Part shown: one piece after another, positions 13,409-19,865 of the stretch
Numbering within the stretch: position 1 is the stretch's first letter
Layout of the letters: the number at the start of each line of letters is the position of its first letter
Origin: a virus
DNA: 22,104 nucleotides
Reading direction: 5' to 3' (one strand)
Virus record (IMG/VR): IMGVR_UViG_3300003650_000049
Span: 1 to 22,104 of that record
The notes under the pieces: model-generated
Database searches by the model: none
Seen by the model: only the letters and a program-made list of their open reading frames with translations
Told to the model about the DNA's origin: nothing
Program-made: the position numbers and the translations under genes

Positions 13409-13851
13409 TTTGTATCGTCGCCGCGATCTTTAAAGTATTGTTTAATTTCTTTGTCTGATACAATCTGCATCATTACTTCAATCTCGTCATCTTTGTATGT
13501 TGGATACATTTCTTGCAGTTGTTTTCTTTTAGCACTTGCTCCGGGGGCTTTCTTTTTTGGAGCAATCCAGTTGTGTCTAGGTGTGCCGATATCCGGACTA
13601 ACTGATGTTGCCATTAACCATTGCAGTTTAGGATGTTTAGACATGCTAAAGAAGTGTTTGTTAAGTCGTTCATTGGTGGCAATCACATAAAACTCTTGCA
13701 ATTCCCTGCTACCTTCAACTGCTGATCCCCAGCGTATCATGAGATAGTTTGAAAACTTTTTCTTCTCTTCGGGTGTGAGATCGTCGTAGAATGATCTGAC
13801 CTTGAGGTCAAACATTTTCATCTCGTGCCCGATTGATAATTTTTCAGTCAT
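13405..13851 (-). CDS. 62: Probable clamp-loader small subunit, T4 gp62-like
   Basis: A 148-residue protein. The pattern FSNYLMIRWGSAVEGSRELQ, then NERLNKHF, then LQWLMATSVSPDIGTPRHNW, then KKK, and finally a short helical end with EIEVMMQIVSDKEIKQYF matches the usual arrangement of gp62 proteins in T4-like phages. In those, a Y-x-I-N-R-x-L-S-like segment is followed by a helix with M/L-N, a P-x-x-x-R-F/H-x-W-like segment and a C-terminal helix resembling LLS-x-x-x-L-x-x-I. gp62 forms the clamp loader with gp44 and places the gp45 clamp on DNA. The match is by pattern, not strong identity. gp44 and gp45 are not in the window. The ATG overlaps the previous gene by 8 bases and the stop overlaps the next gene (ATGA). 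Confidence 0.5.
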   Translation of the reverse strand: MTEKLSIGHEMKMFDLKVRSFYDDLTPEEKKKFSNYLMIRWGSAVEGSRELQEFYVIATNERLNKHFFSMSKHPKLQWLMATSVSPDIGTPRHNWIAPKKKAPGASAKRKQLQEMYPTYKDDEIEVMMQIVSDKEIKQYFKDRGDDTK

Positions 13852-14086
13852 TTATTTTAGTTAGTTTATACAGCATTATAGCATTAGTAAGAACATCTTG
13901 TAAAGAGGGATTTGTTTTTGCTGCATGTCGAATTTCAAACCATAGCTTGTCTTCTTGGAAATTATTAGGAATTGCATCCCACCCGATGGCTTTGCGTGTG
14001 CTCGGAGCGGCCCCAAATTCTCTTGAGTAGGTAACACCGTTAGCCCTTTCGTAGATGTAAGTTGTGCCAGGCGTAAGATTGCCCAT
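13844..14086 (-). CDS. Small conserved phage protein, function unknown
   Basis: An 80-residue protein starting MGNLTPGTTYIYERANGVTY. The N-terminal half is a likely beta-hairpin, and the segment YSREFGAAPSTRKAIGWD is followed by two helices (EDKLWFEIRHAAKTNPSLQ and DVLTNAIMLYKLTK). I recognise the type from many environmental T4-like phages, where it is uncharacterised. An AAGGA/AGG-rich sequence 5-12 bases upstream serves as the ribosome-binding site. It overlaps the probable gp62 gene by 8 bases, so the two are translated together. Confidence 0.65.
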   Translation of the reverse strand: MGNLTPGTTYIYERANGVTYSREFGAAPSTRKAIGWDAIPNNFQEDKLWFEIRHAAKTNPSLQDVLTNAIMLYKLTKIND

Positions 14087-14101
14087 AACCTAATCCTTTG
14101 T

Positions 14102-14602
14102 CTACCAACTTTTCTCGTAGTCTACAATCTCACAGTTCCGTGAAATGTCCTTGACAAAATATATACAGTCAGGGTCCAGACCATCAGTAATCGGCACAGC
14201 AAGTAATTGCCCGTTTTTAAGCTTTGGAGCATACCAACTTACCTCGTGATACACATCAAGTATTTCAATGTCTAAGAAGCTCGGGCGGAAACTAGTTAAC
14301 GGATTAAACTGAAATACTTTAAACCCTCGATCATTAATGGAAGTCAATGGCAATACTTCCAAATCTCCTACATCAGGTTCACCGATCAACACTTGCCAAT
14401 CCATGGGCATACGAATCGTATTCTTGCCTATTCGTAGCACAAGAGCCGGAGCGTTAAAACTCTCTAAAAAGATAAGTGGTATAAAGTGATAGTCTGGATC
14501 ATTTGGGTTAGAGTTATCTAATATGGAAAATCGCATATCGTCGATCTCTTCTGGTAGATGGTCGAGATCATATGAGGCGTTTTCGAGCGTGAGGATTTTC
14601 AT
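14102..14602 (-). CDS. Conserved phage protein, function unknown
   Basis: A 166-residue protein starting MKILTLENASYDLDHLPEEI. The frame is open further upstream (to 14728), but the ATG at 14602 is chosen. It overlaps the preceding stop as ATGA, it lies exactly 6 bases after a consensus -10 box, and the upstream part is the out-of-frame methyltransferase end. The protein is acidic and beta-rich: IPLIFLESFNAPALVLRIG, TIRMPMDWQVLIGEPDVGDL, then FKVFQFNPLTSFRPSFLDIE. There is a conserved-looking N-A-S-Y-D-L-D-H-L-P near the N-terminus. I do not recognise the fold or function. It heads the coupled cluster that contains the probable gp62. Confidence 0.6.
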   Translation of the reverse strand: MKILTLENASYDLDHLPEEIDDMRFSILDNSNPNDPDYHFIPLIFLESFNAPALVLRIGKNTIRMPMDWQVLIGEPDVGDLEVLPLTSINDRGFKVFQFNPLTSFRPSFLDIEILDVYHEVSWYAPKLKNGQLLAVPITDGLDPDCIYFVKDISRNCEIVDYEKSW

Positions 14603-15201
14603 TCTGTTATTATACAATATTTTTTCTTGCGTGTCAACACCACGCCACAATCTAATGTCCGATGCATTATTTCCCAATTGTTGGCTAACAAAAATATCAC
14701 AGCTGGTCCACACTTGCCAATCCAGCAATCATTGTGGCAATATGTATCGTCAAACGCCACAACTGCTTTGGCAGTTAAATTAGGATATAACAACATTAAC
14801 TGTTTTAGGTGTTCAATTTGACACTGTTGATTAGACATTGTTACGCCACGCCCGGCATACTCAGCTTTTTGCTGGTTAATGTTAGCCTGGAATAAGTTCA
14901 CATCCCATATATAGTCAAAATTATCCAGATACAACACATCAATATCTGTATGTGTCATTGCAAAATTACCTGCCCACTCAATGCCGTTGGACACAACGAA
15001 TTCTGTATTAGGACATTCCGATTTTAATCTGTCACGAGCATCAGTTAAAACGTCTACCGTTATTAACGTTGTGCTGTGTGAGGCCGCTAGTTTATCTAAG
15101 CATGCGGTGCTGCCCTCCCACCGATCCGATCCAATCTCAACAAACTTACCAGTAGTTTTTTCCGGCAAATAATCGCTAATGTGCTGATATATTTTTCCCA
15201 T
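14599..15201 (-). CDS. Class I SAM-dependent methyltransferase-like protein
   Basis: A 200-residue protein with a Rossmann-type methyltransferase layout. The first strand and glycine-containing loop are FVEIGSDRWEGSTACL (about residues 20-35; motif I, S-adenosylmethionine binding), followed by a second strand ending in TLITVDVLTD (acidic residue for ribose binding). The later strand DVLYLDNFDYIW is where family members of the methyltransferase-24/cephalosporin-hydroxylase type carry an L-D-G/N segment, and AVVAFDDTY is a further acidic strand. The substrate is unknown; sugar or small-molecule methylation is usual for this group. It starts 4 bases after the UvsW stop and ends with a 4-base overlap, so it is transcribed with uvsW. 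Confidence 0.6.
   Translation of the reverse strand: MGKIYQHISDYLPEKTTGKFVEIGSDRWEGSTACLDKLAASHSTTLITVDVLTDARDRLKSECPNTEFVVSNGIEWAGNFAMTHTDIDVLYLDNFDYIWDVNLFQANINQQKAEYAGRGVTMSNQQCQIEHLKQLMLLYPNLTAKAVVAFDDTYCHNDCWIGKCGPAVIFLLANNWEIMHRTLDCGVVLTRKKKYCIITE
14609..14637 (-). promoter_or_regulatory. Consensus sigma-70 promoter, leaderless type, before the 14602 gene
   Basis: A perfect TTGACA (14632-14637), a 17-base spacer and a perfect TATAAT (14609-14614), lying within the last codons of the methyltransferase gene. The ATG at 14602 follows after 6 bases. Confidence 0.85.
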
Positions 15202-15205
15202 TATG

Positions 15206-16318
15206 TTATTTCTTGTAATCTAATTTAGTAATAGTGTGTTCATATCTAGCATCATTGTAGAATTGTTTTCTCTTGGTCAAATGTCGTTTTGAATACTTAC
15301 ACGATGAAGTTATGTCCCATATTTCAACATGACTTTTGTCCTCACCTTTGCGTAAGCCGCGGCCAATACTTTGAATAGTCCTAACAAAGGATTTTCCGGG
15401 TTCAAGCAATACGATATTGTATAAATTAACAATGTTTATGCCAATGGACGCAATTCCGTAAGTGGCTATTATAATTTTGTTACTGTCTGCTGTAACTGAT
15501 TCATATTCGACCTTTCGAACTTTGGTCTTGGTGTCTCCGGACAAAAACACCACCTCAGGTGCGTCTGGAACAGATTCATACATAATGTCCAGCATGGATT
15601 TTATAATAGTTCCTGCTTCAATTCGATCAACTAAAATAAGTGTATTTCCCGATTGAACAATACTAATAATTTTGGTCGCTATATACTGCAATCGTTCTGT
15701 GTTTGTTGTTAAAAAGCGTAACTCACTTTGGTAGTCTGCAAATTCCGAGTGATCTCTTAGTTGCATAATGTTTATATGACACTGTGCCAGTACACCAGCA
15801 TCTTGTAAAGACTTTGCATCCACTGTGCCAACTACATCACCGATGCTAACTTGAAGAGCCTTTGCTGACAGTTCTTCTTTTGGTAATGTTCCGGTCATTG
15901 CCCATCTAATTGGCACTGTCGCCATTTCGGCGGTGAGCATTGACTGAAGGGCAGTAGCCTTGATACCGTGTGCCTCGTCGACTATTACGCAAACAACACC
16001 TTCAAGAAAATCCGCAATAGTAATCTCAGCCTCACCAGCCTTTGATTTTTTCAACAAGCTGTGCAGACTCTGCCATGTGCAAATAGTGTGAGTTTTTCCA
16101 AGTTCTTTCTTGCCCCCGTAATATACCCCAACATCGAGTCCCAGATTAATATAGTCTGCTTCGGTTTGTAAAATTAAACTTTGATTGGGGACGATTACAA
16201 TCGACCGCCCGTATTTTTCAACAGAATAACTCAGTGCTGCGGAAACAATCGTCTTACCACTGCCAGTTGCAGAAATTACAATTGATTGGGGATTTTGTAA
16301 AAGGGCATTTATTAACAC
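15206..16318 (-). CDS. uvsW: UvsW-like superfamily 2 helicase, C-terminal portion (frame broken upstream)
   Basis: The 370-residue open frame carries the complete superfamily 2 helicase core: Walker A ATGSGKT (17-23), DEAH (114-117), TGT (142-144) and motif VI QSIGRGLR (316-323). In T4, UvsW unwinds branched recombination intermediates and R-loops and switches origin-dependent to recombination-dependent replication. The listed GTG start is only the first possible start codon. The same frame is open up to 16549 and encodes DIPEIIAILDDDGYDI and RDYQLVLINALL, which belong to the gene. The true N-terminus lies in another frame (16467-16616). Together they indicate one uvsW gene interrupted by a frame change near 16500. 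If real, only a core without the N-terminal domain could be made, perhaps inefficiently. Confidence 0.8.
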   Translation of the reverse strand: MLINALLQNPQSIVISATGSGKTIVSAALSYSVEKYGRSIVIVPNQSLILQTEADYINLGLDVGVYYGGKKELGKTHTICTWQSLHSLLKKSKAGEAEITIADFLEGVVCVIVDEAHGIKATALQSMLTAEMATVPIRWAMTGTLPKEELSAKALQVSIGDVVGTVDAKSLQDAGVLAQCHINIMQLRDHSEFADYQSELRFLTTNTERLQYIATKIISIVQSGNTLILVDRIEAGTIIKSMLDIMYESVPDAPEVVFLSGDTKTKVRKVEYESVTADSNKIIIATYGIASIGINIVNLYNIVLLEPGKSFVRTIQSIGRGLRKGEDKSHVEIWDITSSCKYSKRHLTKRKQFYNDARYEHTITKLDYKK

Positions 16319-16466
16319 TAGCTGATAATCGCGTAGCAGTATAGGTTGGCCTTCATCGTTGTGACCTTTGGGCCATGTTTTGTGTGCAAAAGTTTGTTCT
16401 GTTATTTCATCAAATGTAAAAGTTGTCGTATAGGTACGTTGGTCATCAAGTCCAATATCATATCCA

Positions 16467-16616
16467 TCATCGTCTAGTATGGCTATAATTTCCGGGATAT
16501 CTGGCGCCGGGAATGTCGTACTTAAAGCGGTTGGACAACTTTTTCCGCATCAGCAAATCGAGCCCCAAGAGTCGGCAATTTACTTCGTCCTTAATTTCTA
16601 TTACGCATTTTTTCAT
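16467..16616 (-). pseudogene. uvsW: UvsW N-terminal fragment, out of frame with the helicase core
   Basis: Starting at the ATG at 16616, 49 codons are read before a stop. The first 38 residues (MKKCVIEIKDEVNCRLLGLD and on through KYDIPGA) look like the start of a UvsW N-terminal DNA-binding domain. The next 11 residues are nonsense because the homologous sequence continues in the +1 frame (DIPEIIAILDDDG). A segment expected between the two parts, containing the W-D-G motif of T4 UvsW (GNWDGRIRLL), is missing. This suggests an out-of-frame deletion at about 16500, between short repeats GACATTCCCGG and GATATCCCGG. An assembly or sequencing error cannot be excluded. Confidence 0.65.
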
Positions 16617-16624
16617 AGTATAGT

Positions 16625-16653
16625 ATAATACACTATTTAAACGTAAAAGTCAA
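16625..16653 (-). promoter_or_regulatory. Sigma-70 promoter of uvsW, nearly leaderless
   Basis: -35 TTGACT (16648-16653), a 17-base spacer and -10 TATTAT (16625-16630). The ATG at 16616 follows after 8 bases. The first bases of the -35 box are part of the T-run of the preceding terminator. Confidence 0.7.
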
Positions 16654-16683
16654 AAAGACAGACACCGTTTTAAGAGTGTCTGT
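16651..16683 (-). terminator. Rho-independent terminator between the AAA+ ATPase and uvsW
   Basis: An 8-base-pair stem (ACAGACAC/GTGTCTGT) with a 10-base loop followed by CTTTTT on the minus strand. It is the last of three successive hairpins after the ATPase stop codon at 16738. Confidence 0.75.
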
Positions 16684-16687
16684 TAAA

Positions 16688-16734
16688 ACTCTGAGCCGGA
16701 GCCAACCAATGCCCAGAGTATCTGCTTTCGCAGA
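16688..16734 (-). other. Two further hairpins in the AAA+ ATPase 3' region
   Basis: Directly after the ATPase stop, the minus strand has TCTGC-GAAA-GCAGA (16721-16734), a 5-pair stem with a GNRA tetraloop. It is followed by a 6-pair stem ACTCTG/CAGAGT (16688-16719) enclosing a G/C-rich 20-base loop and ending in TTTT. They may stabilise the 3' end or act as extra weak terminators. Confidence 0.5.
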
Positions 16735-16737
16735 ATA

Positions 16738-17748
16738 TTATTTTAATAAAGACGTTTCAGCATACCGTTTCCATTTATCCGGAAACGATTTACGCAGGTC
16801 GGCCGCCTTAAGAACCGTGCGCAAAGAAATCTCCCGCAACCGATTCTGATTTACCTCGATAAACTCGATTAACTCGTCTACTGTGGCACGGTCGAACTCG
16901 TAGTCGTCAAGCATACCATCATATGATAGTTGCTTAATACGCAACATCTTGTCTCGCGTAGAGTCAATGGTTAAGTCAACAAAGTGGCAGCGTGATTGCA
17001 GTGCATCCAGGTGATCCTTGAGCTTGCCCCTAACATTTGAGAACTTAATGTTTGAAATAAAGATTACACTGCCTTTGAAGTCAAAACTATCTGGTATGCC
17101 TTCGCGGCGCAGAGCACTGGATTCGGCTAACCAGGAAATCTTGCGCTTTTTGCCGGAATCCAGGGCACCTTTTAGCAAGTTCAACGACTGGTCGTCGAGC
17201 AAGATGCTGTCGCAGTCATCAAACACAAGAACACAGTTTGGATCACTAAACTTATACAGAGTTTGATACAAGCCAATTGGAGTAGCAGCACCTTTTACAA
17301 CTTCTGCGCGGAGTCGCTTGCCTGCAAGCTTGTCAAATAAACATGCTTTGTCGATTTCTGTCTCAACACCAAAGCTCTTGCCAACACCCGGAGGTCCTGA
17401 CACAATCATTGCACGGATATCGCCGCTAATGGCTGCTTTGGTCATTTCACTTAGAATATCAAACCGCTCGCGAATCCGATCCATGGCTTGTTCATCTGTT
17501 TCGGCTACGACTTTGGGTGTTTCAACAGTAGCAGTGGAGTCTTGCGTCATTCCGTTAGTATACGCGATGTCAGCAGGATTGTCAACTGCAATACGGATGT
17601 TGTTGGGGCATCCAGGAAATGCGCCGTTGTTTTTAACAGTTACATAACCGCCTTTTGCGCCGGTTTGAAATCCTGCTACCAATACAAAAGTTTGATTGGA
17701 TACTTGCTTGTTGCGATACTTACCGCTGATAATACAGATTGCACTCAT
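16738..17748 (-). CDS. AAA+ ATPase, phage type
   Basis: A 336-residue protein. The N-terminal 75 residues (MSAICIISGKYRNKQVSNQT onward) are a small beta-rich region, followed by an Asp/Glu/Thr-rich linker. The AAA+ core has Walker A GPPGVGKS (118-125), Walker B VLVFDDCD (173-180), a sensor-1 segment FISN (230-233) and an arginine-finger-like SR (252-253). The C-terminal helical part ends in RKSFPDKWKRYAETS. The ATP-driven function is unknown. It is not an evident gp44 clamp loader, because the zinc region and the usual S-R-C spacing of gp44 are not clear, although SRC does occur at 252-254. It has its own consensus promoter (17798-17826), an AGGAG Shine-Dalgarno site 7 bases before the ATG, and a terminator, so it is a single-gene unit. 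Confidence 0.75.
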   Translation of the reverse strand: MSAICIISGKYRNKQVSNQTFVLVAGFQTGAKGGYVTVKNNGAFPGCPNNIRIAVDNPADIAYTNGMTQDSTATVETPKVVAETDEQAMDRIRERFDILSEMTKAAISGDIRAMIVSGPPGVGKSFGVETEIDKACLFDKLAGKRLRAEVVKGAATPIGLYQTLYKFSDPNCVLVFDDCDSILLDDQSLNLLKGALDSGKKRKISWLAESSALRREGIPDSFDFKGSVIFISNIKFSNVRGKLKDHLDALQSRCHFVDLTIDSTRDKMLRIKQLSYDGMLDDYEFDRATVDELIEFIEVNQNRLREISLRTVLKAADLRKSFPDKWKRYAETSLLK

Positions 17749-17786
17749 TAGTTGGCTCCTTTGAAATGCGGGTTAATGTTTGTTTG

Positions 17787-17840
17787 TTTAAGTATTAATT
17801 ATAGCAAATTGTGATTTACTTGTCAAGCAAATAAGTGTTG
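17787..17840. repeat. Promoter-containing direct repeat, copy 1
   Basis: Shares ACAACACTTATTTG before the -35 and TATAATTAATACTTAAAC around and after the -10 (minus strand) with the copy at 18084-18139; the 17-base spacers differ. This copy partly codes for the end of the 17823-18068 gene. Confidence 0.8.
17798..17826 (-). promoter_or_regulatory. Consensus sigma-70 promoter of the AAA+ ATPase
   Basis: A perfect TTGACA (17821-17826), a 17-base spacer and a perfect TATAAT (17798-17803). The -35 overlaps the stop codon of the upstream small gene. It lies in one copy of a repeated promoter block. Confidence 0.9.
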
Positions 17841-18068
17841 TATTTGTGCAACATTGTGCATCTCAACATCCCGCTCGACAGTACCGCTATGCATCTCGTA
17901 GTTGCCGTGGCATGCAGTGTGATAAAATTCTTGGTCCACGCGGATATCAACGTAGCCAGTGTCGTTGCCGCGATGATCGCTAACGTGGCATATGAGTTTA
18001 CCAGTGCAAACCTTACCGTTAAACTCTTTCCAGCTTACGGAGGAATCATTGGGAATTTGTGTATGCAT
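17823..18068 (-). CDS. Small orphan phage protein, His/Cys-containing
   Basis: An 81-residue protein starting MHTQIPNDSSVSWKEFNGKV. It is probably all-beta in the middle (KLICHVSDHRGNDTGYVDIRV) and ends with VERDVEMHNVAQIQHLFA. It has seven histidines and three cysteines, which could bind a metal, but no defined motif is present and I do not recognise it. It is a single-gene unit with its own sigma-70 promoter and an AAGGA Shine-Dalgarno site 6 bases before the ATG. It lies between two copies of a promoter-bearing repeat, so recombination between them would delete it cleanly, as expected of an exchangeable early gene. Confidence 0.6.
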   Translation of the reverse strand: MHTQIPNDSSVSWKEFNGKVCTGKLICHVSDHRGNDTGYVDIRVDQEFYHTACHGNYEMHSGTVERDVEMHNVAQIQHLFA

Positions 18069-18083
18069 TTCAAGTCCTTTTGC

Positions 18084-18139
18084 TGTTTAAGTATTAATTA
18101 TACTGCATTTCGGATAAACCGTCAATCAAATAAGTGTTG
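18084..18139. repeat. Promoter-containing direct repeat, copy 2
   Basis: Second copy of the block at 17787-17840. It has the same 14 bases before the -35 and the same 17-18 bases from the -10 onwards, with a different spacer. This copy is non-coding. Confidence 0.8.
18097..18125 (-). promoter_or_regulatory. Sigma-70 promoter of the 18068 gene
   Basis: -35 TTGACG (18120-18125), a 17-base spacer and a perfect -10 TATAAT (18097-18102), giving a leader of about 25 bases with an AAGGA ribosome-binding site. Confidence 0.85.
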
Positions 18140-18153
18140 TTTTTTAGCAACTA

Positions 18154-18579
18154 CTAAAGTATTACATCACGGGCGTTATGCAACTGCTCTGCAGGCACAT
18201 TGTGATCTGCATATCCTTCTTTAATCATTTCAAAGTAACTGTCACTTGGCAGATTGCTACTGTGTCCAGGTTGCATAAAGTAAGTCACAGCCATTACCAC
18301 ACGGTTTTGATATAGTACTTTTTTATTACAACGGTTGTAGTAGTTCGGGAACCCTTCTAACATGTCCAGGGTTTCGAGACATTGCGGGGTTATTGTCCAC
18401 AGTACGCCGTCGACATAACTATCTTCGCACTTAGTAACATCAGCATGGGTAGCAAACCGAAATACGTGGTCTAGCAATATTGCACGGCCCTTGACAACAG
18501 AATCAGGACAACACTCAGCCATTTGAACACGGTTAGTATTCATGCCATACCCAAAATATAAGATTGCGTTTTCATCCAT
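18154..18579 (-). CDS. Gamma-glutamylcyclotransferase / AIG2-like protein
   Basis: A 141-residue protein of the GGCT-like (AIG2) fold. The N-terminal ILYFGYGMNTNR (residues 6-17) is the Y-G-x-N/S substrate loop. VDGVLWTITPQCLETLD leads to LEGFPNYYNR, in which Glu75 matches the family's catalytic glutamate and F-P-x-Y-Y the usual following motif. Members cyclise gamma-glutamyl groups of dipeptides or glutathione derivatives to 5-oxoproline. In phages the substrate is unknown. The ATG directly follows a promoter (-10 box 6 bases away), so the message should be leaderless. It ends 28 bases before the next -35 box. Confidence 0.75.
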   Translation of the reverse strand: MDENAILYFGYGMNTNRVQMAECCPDSVVKGRAILLDHVFRFATHADVTKCEDSYVDGVLWTITPQCLETLDMLEGFPNYYNRCNKKVLYQNRVVMAVTYFMQPGHSSNLPSDSYFEMIKEGYADHNVPAEQLHNARDVIL

Positions 18580-18585
18580 ATGTTT

Positions 18586-18614
18586 ATTATAACAGATATT
18601 GAAATAACGGTCAA
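18586..18614 (-). promoter_or_regulatory. Sigma-70 promoter, leaderless type, before the cyclotransferase-like gene
   Basis: -35 TTGACC (18609-18614), a 17-base spacer and a perfect -10 TATAAT (18586-18591). The ATG at 18579 follows after 6 bases. Confidence 0.8.
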
Positions 18615-18638
18615 GTAAACAAAGTTAAACTCAAAGTG

Positions 18639-19394
18639 TTACGATTTACGTTCAATGTCTTCTTCGTTACATCTTGCGCCGTATTGTATTTCCACCACTC
18701 TACAAGGTGTATCGTACGGATTAATAAGTTGGTGCCATTCGTTGACAGGAATACTAATCTCATCGTGTTGTGATAGTTCTTTAGCCGGCAATAGATAACC
18801 ATTGGGCATCATGCTGTTAACACAACACCGACCCTCTTCTACAATCCAATATTCACTGCGCTGTTTGTGCCGTTGCATACTCAATGCTTGCTCCGGATTA
18901 ACAGTAAGTTCCTTAACCTTCATGCCCGGCACTTCATGCAGCACACGATAGTATCCCCATATTCGTTCTGTCTTGGGCGCTTTCCATTCAGTTAAAATCC
19001 AGCTGCTGGAGTTCTTTTTATCATGTCCCCCGACGCCAAACGCAAACTCCACGTCGTCAAATACTATTTCTGGAATGTTGTCTATAGAGCGGTCGCCACC
19101 GTTCGCAAATACAATAGAATCGTGTGGATATTGAGCACGGACTATTCGAATTGCATTACATGCTGAATCATCGCTGTCATCAAATGCAATTACCTGGTCA
19201 ACAGATCTTAGGTTTTCTAGGATACATTTACGTTCTGCAAATGGCAGAAATGCCCGACCCTTCTTACGAACAAGCCAGGCATCTGAATTAAGTGCAATAA
19301 TTAGATTATCACCTAATTGCCGTGCAGCGTTTATGTAGCTGATATGTCCAGAATGGCAAGGATCGAATCCTCCGGAAATGATTACTGTTTTCAT
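18639..19394 (-). CDS. Cytidylyltransferase-like nucleotidyltransferase fused to a cupin domain
   Basis: A 251-residue two-domain protein. Residues 1-140 form a HIGH-superfamily nucleotidyltransferase: IISGGFDPCHSGHISYI with H14-S-G-H17, then NSDAWLVRKKGRAFLPFAERKCIL, as in RfaE/HldE C-terminal and glycerol-3-phosphate cytidylyltransferases. These activate a sugar or polyol phosphate with a nucleotide. Residues about 145-245 form a cupin resembling the phosphomannose-isomerase domain of ManC: LSMQRHKQRSEYWIVEEGRC (171-190) with metal-ligand-like His, then SIPVNEWHQLINP. A combined role in making a nucleotide-activated sugar for glycan or virion decoration is plausible. The usual H-W of the cupin motif is Y-W here. 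No Shine-Dalgarno site is clear; it follows the UvsY gene by 18 bases. Confidence 0.75.
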   Translation of the reverse strand: MKTVIISGGFDPCHSGHISYINAARQLGDNLIIALNSDAWLVRKKGRAFLPFAERKCILENLRSVDQVIAFDDSDDSACNAIRIVRAQYPHDSIVFANGGDRSIDNIPEIVFDDVEFAFGVGGHDKKNSSSWILTEWKAPKTERIWGYYRVLHEVPGMKVKELTVNPEQALSMQRHKQRSEYWIVEEGRCCVNSMMPNGYLLPAKELSQHDEISIPVNEWHQLINPYDTPCRVVEIQYGARCNEEDIERKS

Positions 19395-19412
19395 GTTGGT
19401 TATTTTTACTGT

Positions 19413-19865
19413 TTATACGGTAAAATCTTCCATTCCGGCGCATTTAAGTCTCACACAATGACCCAACATAAATGACTTCGACTCTAACCCCTTCATTACG
19501 CCAAGAAATCGATTTCGTAACAATGCAACTTCATTTATTAATGTTTCCATGTCAATGACGTCGTCAATTCCATCAACGTATTTTTCGGCGTCCCTGCTTG
19601 TTAATGCGCGAGCATATCCTTCGAGAAATTTCTTAAAATGTTTGGTACGAAGTTTCCGTAATTGTATGTTGAGATAATTAAGTACTGCTTCGACCTCCTG
19701 TAATTGATTAAAACAGTGCTCGGTAATACCCGGTAGAGCTGTAATATTTTTTTCCACTACACCACTAATCTTACAATACTTTTTGGCGGTGTCCATCTCA
19801 TTTTCGTAGTAAGTTACAAAATCTGGGATGGCGTCAAGACTGGCTACAATTTTACTATACCACAT
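19413..19865 (-). CDS. uvsY: UvsY-like recombination mediator
   Basis: A 150-residue, mostly helical, charged protein. In T4, UvsY loads UvsX onto single-stranded DNA covered by gp32. The middle and C-terminal parts carry the pattern I know from UvsY of environmental T4-like phages: ALPGITEHCFNQLQEVEAVL, then NIQLRKLRTKHFKKFLEGY, ARALTSRDAEKYVDGIDDVI, then LRNRFLGVMKGLESKSF. It is slightly longer than T4 UvsY (137 residues). The location, two genes after uvsX and three after gp32, supports the call. The ATG has no Shine-Dalgarno site; a TAGAAT sequence touches the ATG but is too close to be its promoter. Confidence 0.75.
   Translation of the reverse strand: MWYSKIVASLDAIPDFVTYYENEMDTAKKYCKISGVVEKNITALPGITEHCFNQLQEVEAVLNYLNIQLRKLRTKHFKKFLEGYARALTSRDAEKYVDGIDDVIDMETLINEVALLRNRFLGVMKGLESKSFMLGHCVRLKCAGMEDFTV

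Noticed and set aside
14603-14728. Upstream extension of the 14602 gene by 42 codons
   Set aside because: The extra part overlaps the methyltransferase C-terminus in another frame, while 14602 has a consensus promoter directly before it and an ATGA overlap.
16738-17748. AAA+ ATPase as the gp44 clamp loader large subunit
   Set aside because: The N-terminal beta region, the DDCD Walker B and the monocistronic context differ from gp44. The SRC-like residues alone are not enough, so it is left as an AAA+ ATPase of unknown role.
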